A stretch of DNA of 64,000 bases from Steromphala cineraria (taxonomy: Eukaryota > Mollusca > Gastropoda > Trochida > Trochidae). This document shows positions 12,538 to 24,300 of the stretch, one piece after another. Numbering within the stretch: position 1 is the first letter of the stretch; the number at the start of each line of letters is the position of its first letter. The stretch lies in contig OU744723.1 in assembly GCA_916613615.1 (NCBI GenBank), positions 27,550,710 through 27,614,709 on the forward strand, in the 5' to 3' direction. Position numbers and translations under genes: made by a program. A model generated the notes under the pieces. That model worked only from the letters and a program-made list of their open reading frames with translations, was not told the DNA's origin and did not search any database.

Positions 12538-15285
12538 AGCTCACCTTTACAAAGTAAATGTGAGCTTATGTCATGGCGCTTCGTCCGTCGTCCGTCTGTC
12601 CGTCCGTCCGTCCGTCTGTCTGTCTGTCCGTCCGTCCGTAAACTTTCAGGAAAAAGACTACTCCTCCTAAACGAATCCAGATATCATTCTGAAATTGTAG
12701 TATGTTATACCCATGGTGATTCCTCACAGAAAGGTAGACGTTTCAGTTTTGAGAATCCAAGATGGCCGCCATGGCAGCCATATTGAATTTTCAATTAGAT
12801 TTCAGGAAAAAGACTACTCCTCCCAAACGAATGCAGATATCATTCTGAAATTGTAGTATGTTATACCCATGGTAATTCCTCACAGAAAGGTAGACGTTTC
12901 AGTTTTGAGAATCCAAGATGGCCGCCATGGCAGCCATATTGAATTTTCAATTAGATTTCAGGAAAAAGACTACTCCTCCTAAACGAATCCAGATATCATT
13001 CTGAAATTGTAGTATGTTATACCCATGGTGATTCCTCACAGAAAGGTAGACGTTTCAGTTTTGAGAATCCAAGATGGCCGCCATGGCAGCCATATTGAAT
13101 TTTCAATTAGATTTCAGGAAAAAGACTACTCCTCCTAAACGAATCCAGATATCATTCTGAAATTGTAGTATGTTATACCCATGGTGATTCCTCACAGAAA
13201 GGTAAACGTTTCAGTTTTGAGAATCCAAGATGGCCGCCATGGCAGCCATATTGAATTTTCAATTAGATTTCAGGAAAAAGACTACTCCTCCTAAACGAAT
13301 CCAGATATCATTCTGAAATCATAGTATGTTATACCCATGGTGATTCCTCACAGAAAGGTAGACGTTTCAGTTTTGAGAATCCAAGATGGCCGCTATGGCA
13401 GCCATATTGAATTTTCAATTAGATTTAATTAAAATGACTCCTTCTCCTAAACCAATCTAGATATCATTTTCATATTGTAGTATGTAATACCTATAGTGAT
13501 TCCTCCCACAAAGGTAGACGTTTCAGTTCTGAGAATCCAAGATGGCCGCGATAGCAGCCATATTGACTTTTCAGCTGCAGATGACACATCATTATTACTA
13601 AATTTTAAGCTTTCATCAAGTGATCACTCGCACCATAGAAATTCTCTAATTTGAACTTACTAATCATAATATTATCTTGAATATGGAATATTTAAGATTG
13701 TCATGCAAGTTGTTCTATATTTTTAAGTGTTTTTAAAACATTAAGATGAAAGACAAACATAATTAATTAATTTGTTTAAAATATTTATGGCAACTAGCTG
13801 CAAAAACCCAATGACATTAAACATCATGTTGAATTTTAAACAATCGTATCTCCCTTATATTCCTTTAAATACCACACAAAAGGGGTCAACCAGAGTTCAG
13901 ATATTCCTGTTGAGTCCACTATGCATTTCTAATACACATCCCAATACAGGCTGCATCACAGTCTCAGCTGCTAGTCTGTTGCATAATCAACCTGACCCAA
14001 TTGATATGGTAGAGCATTATGCTATATGGCCATGTGTAAACAATAAGAGTTATGGAAATTAGACTTGTATTCTCATGACAGTGAAATGTTCTTTTTAAGA
14101 AAAACAACTTACACAAAATTTGTCAACAATAAGCTTTGTGTTTAGCAATCTACATAAGTTGATGTGGAAAGAGTTATTTTGCATCAGGTTCCGGTTCCTG
14201 TGTTTTACTCATATTTGTACCATTTATATCTAACAGAAGTTCTTCTTGACACAAAATCAATTTAGGACATAAGCTAACTATATTTTGTGAAATTATATAT
14301 ATTTTTCACAACAATTCATGTTCTCTCCCGTCAAGTCTTTTAATACCACACATAAGGGCTTCAGGTTTACATGCTCAGCACACTAGGGTGCTTCTCCAAA
14401 TATACTTACACAAAGCCAAATACACAAATTGCTACACTCTCCTTAAGGATCTGGGGCTAGCAGCCCTGCCTGCTTGTATATTGCATAGTAATCCTGATCT
14501 AATTGATAAATAGAACATAATGGACTTTATGGAAAGTATATAAATTGTCTTTATGAAAAGTATACTTGTATTCTAATAATAGTAATACTTTTTACAAATA
14601 ACAATTTAAACAAGTCAAGAATCAGCTTTTGTGTACAACAATCTGCACGATGAGTTAATATTAACAAGTCAAGAATGTGCTTTTATGTACAGTAATCTAC
14701 ATGATAAGTTAATAATAGAGGTATTTTGTATCAGGTTCCAGTTCCAATACCATGTGTTTTATAAATACCTGTAAAACTAAATGATAATTGTATCATGCTG
14801 AAGGGGTTCTGGGAACAACATGTCATCATAGAAGCCATTATTTTTCAATTAGATTTCAGGCCAAGTACTACTCCTACTAAATCAATTAAGATATCATTCT
14901 GAAAAGTGAGTATTTTTTTATATATTGATTCCTGACAAAGACGCATTTATTTTATTATCAAGAATCCAAGATGGTCAATATGTCAATTATATTGAATTTT
15001 CAATTAGATTTCATGAAATTCATTGAAAAGAGTACATTTCCTGATCAATCAAATCAATGTCATTATATTTGTATTGATACGCTTGTTGTAATATTTATCA
15101 TGATTATATCATTCTTGTATTAATGTTTGTTCAAGCTCTAGTGGTTTCCAACAGAAGAATAGCATTTTAAAAGATAAAAAAATCACGATGGCAGCCATAA
15201 TCAATTATCATATAAAACATGGTTACACAATTAAACCATATTACCACATCATTAATTTTAAGGTGAGCTTCTGTACCCTCGGTAC
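12538..15285 (-). mobile_element. F2 element copy A, pearl/Helentron-like
   Basis: The 3' end is on the left: a stem-loop with 13-bp arms (12538-12550 and 12554-12566, one mismatch, loop aaa) starting agctcacctt. It is followed by a cgtc/tgtc microsatellite (about 12582-12640) and six core units of 156 bp, the first five starting caggaaaaagac (12647, 12803, 12959, 13115, 13271), with the sixth diverged at that point. A 1.7-kb non-tandem body follows. The 5' end on the right has the inverted partner aaggtgagct (15260-15269) and a small hairpin gtacc-ctc-ggtac (15273-15285). The same two ends occur in two other copies in this window. No protein is encoded. Confidence 0.75.
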
Positions 15286-15575
15286 TTTTTTTCTTAGGAG
15301 GATCCCGTTCGTAGAGGTCTTTTCGTAGGAGTGAAAAAAAAATATTCGTAGGAGAGTGACAATATATATGTATTATGTAGGTTTAAGTATTGTTATTAAT
15401 AAGTATAGTATTACTCAGTGATAAATTTACCTACGAGTCCTGCTTCAAATACTCATAAAATTTAGAAAGGACTGATAGAAATTTAAGCTGCAAGTCCTAG
15501 GATGCAAAGTTTTTTTGGTGATACTATGTGCTTGCTTATTAAAGGACTCCTACGAACGAGAGCCTTCTACAAAAA
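15286..15575. mobile_element. Probable inverted-repeat element next to F2 copy A
   Basis: Imperfect inverted arms (about 15291-15324 and 15541-15575) share the cores cgttcgtag and ctacgaacg and flank an AT-rich centre. The first 23 bases of the left arm (15290-15312) recur exactly at 12501-12523 on the other side of the F2 insertion. Limits and class are uncertain. Confidence 0.4.
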
Positions 15576-16532
15576 GACGACGTTAACAATTACTCAAAGT
15601 AAATTCGACATTATTATTTAAGGATTGTTTTATATGTTTTGTGCCTCTATCGATGTATAACAGCAACAAATTGTATAAAATGTCATGAGATTGTGGTTTG
15701 TTACACGAAACAATACAAAGTTGAATCAAAATTGAGAATTCCATAAATTAAAACGGCAGAAGATTTAATTTCGTTTTCGCAACCATTGACACCCATGGAA
15801 TCACAATTTGTCTTATGCGGGATCCGCATTTTCGGAATAACCTTAATTAGCATATCACACGACATTTGTCCGCCGTCTGCAGGACGCTCGGAGCGAACAA
15901 GCTTAAAGACTTGTAGTTATTAAAATGCAGCCTTTCCTTGTGAATGTATGGAATGTGTTAGGGAGAAGAATGTATTTACTTGTTACAAACGCAGGTGGGA
16001 AGTGATAAGATATCTTATATATGTCGTTGCAACAGAAAGTAACTCGAAACTGTCTAATCCGAACTATTGCGTCAGTTGGTATGCACGGGGTATGGTCGCA
16101 AATTTTTCTGCATTCATCGAGATATGGCAGCAGGTTTTTGAGCGCTCTCGACCAATCAGAATCGTGTTAAATATTAGTGTAACAAAATCATTTTGTAATT
16201 ATTGAGAGTTGCATATTTCTGATCCAATTTCAAAATAAGTATTTTTAACAAATATATAGAGGATACTAAAGGGATTAAGTGTTTTCATAGACCAGACAAG
16301 TTCCTAGTTGCGGTGAAGTCATAGTCAAAACTGTTGTGAAGATGGTGGTTTCAAAGACGCATCAAAAATAAGTATAAATGGGATTTCTTAATATTTTTCT
16401 CTTTTCAATTGAAGTTTTTTAAATTTTTTTTGGTCATTATTAAATTGATTATTGTTAGATAAATGGTTTACCCAATTACTTTACAAATGATCCATTGTAT
16501 TTGTAAAAACATCATATCGTGAGATGTTTTGT
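15576..16532. other. Unassigned region, possible RNF111 upstream or 5' UTR sequence
   Basis: It contains a local GC-richer patch (about 15810-15905) and a CCAAT-type box, gaccaatcag, near 16150. An open frame at 15948-16205 has no recognisable features. A non-coding first exon of RNF111 could be here, but nothing in the sequence settles it. Confidence 0.25.
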
Positions 16533-17941
16533 TATCCCCCGCCGCGCGTTTAGCGCGTAGCGGGGGATATAGTATTCAGCTCCGAACGTACGTCCGTCCC
16601 GCTTCTTGTTAACGCGATATCTAATGAACCGCTCAACCTAGAATCTTCAAAATTGGTACCAGTCTTCATCTGGGGAATACGCAGACCTGAACAGTTTTCG
16701 GTGACCTTGACTTCATTTTCAAGGTCACAGCGAGACTGACCAGTTTTGAAAATGTTGTTAGCGCGATATATAATGAACCGCTCAACCTAGAATCTTCAAA
16801 CTTGGTACCAGTCTTCATCTGGGAAATACGCAGACCTGAAAAGTTTTCGGCGACCTTGACCTCATTTTCAAGGTCACAGCGAGACTTTGACCAGTTTTGA
16901 AAATATTGTTAGCGCGATATCTAATGAACCGCTCAACCTAGAATCTTCAAACTTGGTACCAGTCTTCATCTGGGGAATACGCACACCTGAAAAGTTTTCG
17001 GTGACCTTGACCTCATTTTCAAGGTCACAGAGAGACTGACCAGTTTTGAAAATGTTGTTAGCACGATATCTAATGAACCGCTCAACCTAGAATCTTCAAA
17101 CTTGGTACCAGTCTTCATCTGGGGAATACGCAGACCTGAAAAGTTTTCGGTGAGCTTGACCTCATTTTCAAGGTCACAGCGAGACCTTGACCAGTTTTGA
17201 AAATATTGTTAGCGCGATATCTAATGAACCGCTCAACCTAGAATCTTCAAACTTGGTACCAGTCTTCATCTGGGGAATACGCACACCTGAAAAGTTTTCG
17301 GTGACCTTGACCTCATTTTCAAGGTCACAGAGAGACAGACCAGTTTTGAAAATGTTGTTAGCGCGATATCTAATGAACCGCTCAACCTAGAATCTTCAAA
17401 CTTAGTACTAGTCTTCATCTGGGGAATACGCAGACCTGAAAAGTTTTCGGCGACCTTGACCTCATTTTCAAGGTCACAGCTAGACCTTGACCAGTTTTGA
17501 AAATGTTGTTAGCGCGATATCTAATGAACCGCTCAACCTAGAATCTTCAAACTTAGTACTAGTCTTCATCTGGGGAATACGCAGACCTGAAAAGTTTTCG
17601 GCGACCTTGACCTCATTTTCAAGGTCACAGCTAGACCTTGACCAGTTCTGAAAATGTTGTTAGCGCGATATCTAATGAACCGCTCAACCTAGAATCTTCA
17701 AACTTGGTACCAGTCTTCATCTGGGGAATACGCAGACCTGAAAAGTTTTCGGTAACCTTGACCTCATTTTCAAGGTCACAGTGAGACTTTGACTAGTTTT
17801 AAAAATGTTGTTAGCACCATATTTCATGAACCCATTAACCTTGAGTCTTCACAGGGGACGTAGTATTCTGCTCCGTATGTTCGTCCAGCTTCTTGTTGTT
17901 AACATCAATTTGCGGCGGGGGATCATGTCACCTTTGTGACA
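16533..17941 (-). mobile_element. F4 element, pearl/Helentron-like, 150-bp core units
   Basis: The 3' end on the left is a compound stem-loop: outer 9-bp arms 16533-16541 and 16561-16569, inner 5-bp arms 16543-16547 and 16553-16557. A short degenerate cgtacgtccgtcc tract follows. Core units alternate at 149 and 151 bp (tgaacc at 16625, 16774, 16925, 17074, 17225, 17374, 17525, 17676), with a decayed ninth unit. The 5' end on the right has gcggcgggggat (17912-17923), the exact 12-bp complement of 16534-16545, and a hairpin tgtcac-cttt-gtgaca (17926-17941). Each unit contains an inverted TGACCTTGA/TCAAGGTCA pair. Confidence 0.75.
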
Positions 17942-18394
17942 AATACTTGTTATTAAACAATTTGTTAGGTAGATCTTTTCATGAACTATTTATTCTTTTA
18001 ATATTGTTTCTTGTTATTTCCCATCAAGATTGATAATCTCAATTCCAGTTTCATTTTATCGATCCTAAGTAACCCTGCCTCAATAATGCGTTCAAGTGCA
18101 GTTGGATGGATGACAGAGACTTCATTAACATTAAAGTGTGTAACCTCGTTCATCCTTCAATGCAAACTTGAAGGATGCCGGATAGTCTAATATAAACTCT
18201 TAATAAAATAAAGGACATGGTGAAAATATTGATTTTCTAGCAGTCACAAGTTGCAATTTTTTGGTCCAGTTTATGCAAATTTAAAGTTTGTCAATCCAAA
18301 GAGGTATATTCTATGGACGGAAGTATTACTGGTTTTTGACTTTATATCGAATTAATTGATAGAACGGATGCATTTGTTGTGTAGAGAAGCTGAG
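17942..18394. other. Upstream flank of the first recognised RNF111 coding exon
   Basis: AT-rich with no element recognised. A splice acceptor-like tgttgtgtag ends at about 18382, thirteen bases before the chosen RNF111 ATG, so this is probably the end of an intron behind a non-coding first exon. Confidence 0.35.
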
Positions 18395-21300
18395 ATGGAC
18401 GACCGCCTCATCACCCTGAGTGGGGCGCCAGGGGAGACCAGCGGTATGAGCTGGCAGCCTCCAACATCCGTCGTCACACTCCCTGTCGCCATGAAAGAGG
18501 TGAGCTCTCAAAACTGTCTAAGGATAAAAGTGATTTATACCTGCTGTACTATGTGTCTTTCAATTGCCAGGTAAACTGAATTTTCTGCAGATAAGCTGTT
18601 TTGGCCACTGTTTCATTCCCCCTTATTATTCATTGTTGAGCCCATAGCTGAAAGACAAACATATAACAACTTTTCTTTGAATTTTTCCTATCCTTGCATT
18701 CATGAACACTTAAGAATTGAATGTCAGTTTGTGTGTAAACTTCGTCTAGAAAATGAACAATGTCAATGTTTGAACCAAGCGAGCTTGCAAGCAGGTTCAC
18801 ATGCTAGTATGAATCTAGCTTTGACATTATCATTTGTTATGATATGTCTATAGATATATTTGCTAGATAGTAATGAGAGTTTTGACCGTGTACAGGACTC
18901 TGACGAGGCAGATGAGGAGATCGTGGTGGACAGTGGAGAGAAGCCTCTGACCACCCTCAGCCCCGCCCCCTCCCATGTGGACGCCATCGCTGTCCAGGGC
19001 TCCCCTGCTTCACAACCCGCAGCCTTCGTAGCTCAACTCAACGCTCAGGCTGAGGCCATCGTGGAACGCACTATGGGTAGGTGCAATTGAATCTTCAGAG
19101 AGAGTTATTTATACCTATGTACGGACACCAACTTGACAAAGGATTTGACAGTAAAATAATTTGATCCCAAATACAACAATGTAATGTTTGTACAAGTTAA
19201 TGTTTGGAATACTTGATGTCTTCAGTCTTGGGAGTGGATGTGTTTTAGCTTAGTGATCTAAAATATAATATAAAATAGAGGAAGATCATGATCTCAACTT
19301 GTACTGTGGCTGGGTATTATATGATTTACTACTCATAAGGTTGAAAGAAGTAGTGTCATATTTTCAGTATGACCAGATATGCACATATCACTTTTGCCTA
19401 GCAGAGATTGTTGTAGGGCGACTTTCAGTATATTCACATCTGTGAGGTCACTAAACAATGTTTATGACGTCAGTGTTGCCAGGGAAGTTGGCTGTTGTCT
19501 TGAGATTTTTAAGAGAATCAAATGTATTAGAATCAGTGATAAAGAAATTATCACCCTTAGAGGTGTGTGACATGACTTTTACGAACTCATGCAAATTTGT
19601 GTATAACCCTCACTCTTGCTTTGGTAATACAAAAATAACACTTGTTTAGTTAAAGTCATATGATACACTTCCTCACGGAATATTCTATATTTAAGATGCC
19701 TTAAATTGAATTCAACCTCTATATAATGAATTCTAGTATTGTTCCCGTAAAGATCAAAGGCGCCGCCCACCCTTTATTTCGCATTAAAGTATAGTTTTTG
19801 AGCGACGTCACGAAACAATGACCCATGACTTCAATTACAATCAGCTATGACGTCACTAGCTATGTCCCTTATCGAGGATTTTGAATTTGAGGCTGGACGT
19901 GATGTACAAAATATGTTTATATTGGAGTACAAATAACTTCAATGCCTAAAAATCGACATTCGGCCTCATGCTTTAACTATAATAGTTCAGGGCAAAACTA
20001 TACTTTATTGCAAAACACATGATGGTTAGGGCTACTTTATTTCTTAATTATCAAATTCTCTTGTCTGTGCAACTCAATGTTTGACTAGTGTTTACAGTTA
20101 TTTTGCAAAAATTGATGCAAGTAACTAAGTGTTTGCATATGGCATTGGACTTGCAAATTTGATCTTAACATGTCCTTTTACTAATAAACATACCAAAACT
20201 ACAACTTTGTATTTAATGCAACTTGTGTTTTTTCCCAATACCAACACGATTCAGTCTAGAGGTTAGGAAGGACAGACTTGACAGGGCTGTTACCATCACT
20301 TTGCTGCCAATAACTTAATAAGATCAAGTTCTTGCTACTCGTACAAGTCAGGCTTAGGAGTCAATGTCCATTACAAGCAGAGGAATTTGGCTACATTTAT
20401 GACATCTATGATTAGCATTTAGATATGTAATGACAATAGGAAAGTTGTTATTCATCACAGCTTTGCACCAGCTGTTTGTACTTTGTAGTGGGATTAAAAT
20501 CAAATTGGCTAAATTTTAAGATTATTGTAAAAAAAATGCTGTTTGAAGTTGGTAAATATAACAGCAGACCATAACAAGGTTTGTTAAAAGCTAATGATGA
20601 AAGTTTAAAGGTTGTTATCTATTATGTTTCTGCTCATCTCATTAGCTAATGTTAATTTACTGCCTTTTGTCTCTTCAGGACTGAGGGAGGATGACATGTG
20701 GCACTCTGCAGAGGAGGATATAGATGTAGTGTCTGTAGAAGCTTCCGGGGGCAGGGGACGGCACTCCGCTCCAAGTAAACTTTCCTCTCTTCAATAAAAC
20801 ATCAGTGTTAAACTTGCTACAACAACTAGTAACTTGACTTTAGTGCATGCATGATTAATGAAGTTATCAACTTTAATTGAGAAAAGATCATTTAGAAAAA
20901 GTAATTTTGTTAGCCTTTTTAGCCTCTAAGGCCAGTGAGTGGTGGTGTAAAATAGTTTGTTTGTTTCTCAAGGTACAGCTGCAAGTGGCGTAGGTTCAGC
21001 ACGTGACGGCCAGGCTGTAACACTGAGTGAGAACTTCAGAAACTACCTGGGCCATCTTTCCAACCTGACTGAGGAGCCACACCCCCCTGCAATTTTCTGT
21101 TCCAACCCCGCCACGTCCCTCGACATGTACCCAACCGATGAGAGAGGACATGGGCGGGAGGCGTGGCTTGACAGGAAGCATGTGCCAGCCCCGCAGTGCA
21201 TGATGGGAGAGAGCAGTCAGGAACACCCTGTGATTCGCGATGTCTTGTTTAACTGTGATGCCATGGATGATTCAGAGCCTGATGACGTATTTCAGCCCTC

Positions 21301-24300
21301 ATCATCAAGTGACATGTTTGAACCAACAAACCCCTATTCACTCTTCAACCTGCCCCGACCTCAAGCAGTTCAGTATGTGAAGGACAGAAAGGGAGGTAAG
21401 TCGGGATGCAGGAGTGGTGTTGGGGCCAGTCGAGGGGTTCCTTGTGACTCAACACAATCTGATCCACAAGGAGCTCATGCTGCCGCCTCCCACCAACAGA
21501 TAGCAGATCTAGAAGGTATCAGCGACGGGGATTCCGACGTGGATATAGTGTCCTTACCCTGCTCAGAGAATGCTCAGAGACAGCTGCCTGCAACAGACGA
21601 GTGCAGGATTGCTAAAGTGACTCTGTCTGAACAAGCTGTGAGCCATGTGTCCATGCCTGAGCAGAGCAACGTGAGCACCTCCGGAGTGTCTCCGTCCCCT
21701 GTCATCACCCACAATGTGGACATGGCCTCAGTCAGCGAGGACCATGCCTACCTCAACTCCATGCCAGTGCAAGATCCTCGTAAGCGGAAATGTGTTTCCC
21801 TGAAACGAGGATGTCATGAGCGGGGCCCTCTCTCTCCACAGGAAGTCACATCTGATAGTTCAGTGGAATATGGACAAGCCGCTGCTGCTGATGATGCCCT
21901 GTTTATTGACCCAGATCCAACAGGGTTTAGACGTTACCATGGAAATCAACAACAGAGGGCATCGCCTATAGTTCCTGATGTACATTTGACAGATGGATCA
22001 GATGATAGTGACGTGGAAGTGGTGAAGATAGAACCGAGGTTTGTGTTTCACTGTTACACAGGTGCTGTCATTAGATATATATAACCTTCCACAGATAAGG
22101 TGACCAATGTGTACCAATTCTCACTAATGATACTGTAAAGTTCATTGGTTACTGTATTTGTTTGTAAATTATGGAGTTGAGAAAAGGAAACGCAGAGACT
22201 CTTCAGCCTCCTTTGCTATCCACAGTGATACTGCAACTACCTCTACCTAATCATACTTGCCACTGATTTGTCATGTTTGTGTGGTGAGCTGGTGAAAATG
22301 AAATCATTGTTGATGTTGCAGACCGAGGAAGAGACTGGAGTCGTCAGGCCGAGCAACCGTGGTTGTGGATCTCACCGAGTCTGATGATGGTAGGCAGTCT
22401 TATTACATGTCAGCATGTGTTTGAAATATTGATCATGTATCTAAACAAATAAATTCTCTTCCTTGTTGTAATCCAGTGTATGAGCTCATAACATTTTCAT
22501 TTGTAGCTGTGTAAAGCCTTGAACTCCATTACTGTATGCTTTAACTGTATGCCTTGATGCTGACAGACAACAGTGCGTCCCAGTCATGCAAGCTGATGAC
22601 GCCCCAGGGAGCGGAGGCGAGCACATCACCTCAGCCGGGCCCCTCGACGGCACCTCTCGTACACCAGACCCAGCCAGCACCGGCTCCTGTCATCTCCCAG
22701 TCCTCCTCCTCCCATGCTCAAGGTCCCCGGTCCTTCGCTGCAGGAGCGGGGGTGGGTGGGAGTCACCTTCACTTCCACCCACGGCCACCCCCTGCCCACT
22801 CCCAGCAGATCCACCACCCCCAGCCGGCCCACACCTGCAGACTACACGACCACGCCCCCTGTCAGGACCACACATACACCTGTGCTGGGGTACGTACTTA
22901 CAGCTAGTGAACAGTAGACCATTTACTGAGTCTCAGGAAATAGGTTGGATTAGATATCTTAAACAACCGCTAATCTCAACCTTATCCCTTCTCGATTTTC
23001 GTTGAAAGTTTTTTTGGTAACAAAATAAGAGCTGGGCTTGATATTTGGTAATTTGTCCAATAAACACCTTTAATTTGCCTTTCATTAAGACAGCATTATT
23101 ATCTGCTGTGAAAAACCCACAGTTGGGGCCATAATACTCGTGCGGGTGTGACATAATAAACAGAGTGGCGCATCATTATTTCAACTGAATTACGGCCTTA
23201 AATAATTGTTTAATTACCATCGATGTGGATATCTTTTTTATACCAAACGCTGAAAAGTGTTTCATTGTCAAATGATTTAACTGAATGCAAAACATTTTAT
23301 GAAAATCGTTAATTATTGATTTTTAGCTCACCTTTACAAAGTAAATGTGAGCTTATGTCATGGCGCTTCGTCCGTCGTCCGTCTGTCCGTCCGTCCGTCC
23401 GTCCGTAAACTTTCACGAAAAAGACTACTCCTCCTAAACAAATTCAGATATCATTCTGAAATTGTAGTATGTTATACCCATGGTGATTCCTCACACAAAG
23501 GTAGACGTTTCAGTTTTGAGAGTCCAAGATGGCCGCCATGACAGCCATATTGAATTTTCAATTTGATTTCATGAAAAAGACTACTCCTTCTGAACGAATA
23601 CAGATATCATTCTGAAACTGTATTATGTTATACCCATGGTGATTCCTCACAGAAAGGTAGACGTTTCAGTTTTAAGAATTCAAGATGGCCGCCATGACAG
23701 CCATATTGAATTTTCAATTAGATTTCATTAAAAAGAATACTCCTTCTAAACGAATACAGATATCATTCTGAAATTGTAGTATGTTATACCCATGGTGATA
23801 CCGCACAGAAAGGTAGAGGTTTAAGTTTTGAGAATCCGATATGGCCGCCATGGCAGCCATATTGAATTTTCAATTAGATTTCATGACAAAGACTATTTCT
23901 CCTTAACCAATCTAGATATCATTTTTATATTGTAGTATGTTATACCTATAGTGATTCCGCACAGAAAGGTAGACGGTTCAGTTTTGAGAATTCAAGATGG
24001 CCGCAATAGTAGCCATATTGACTTTTCAGCTGCAGATGACACATCATTATTATTAAATTTTAAGCTTTCATCAAGTGATCACTGGCACCATATAAATTCT
24101 CTAATTTGAACTTACTAATCATAATAGTATCTTAAATGTGGAATATTTAAGATTGTCGTGCAAGTTGTTCTATATTTTTAAGTGTTTCAAAAAAAAATTA
24201 AGATGAAAGACAAACATAATTGATTAATTTGTTTAAAATCTTTATGGCAACTAGCTGCAAAAACCAAATCACATTAAACATGTTAAATTTTAAACAAAGG

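Noticed and set aside
12349..12786. Open frame with a Ser/Arg/Pro/Val-rich repeat; similar frames at 23347 and 57450
   Set aside because: The repeat is the (cgtc)n microsatellite of F2 in translation. The upstream part might be an exon but is not recognisable.
21393..21400. Strong GTAAGT donor-like site inside RNF111 exon 4
   Set aside because: The frame stays open for another 640 bases, and later SUMO-interaction-like motifs and the phase-correct donor at 22039 support a single long exon. Alternative splicing remains possible.
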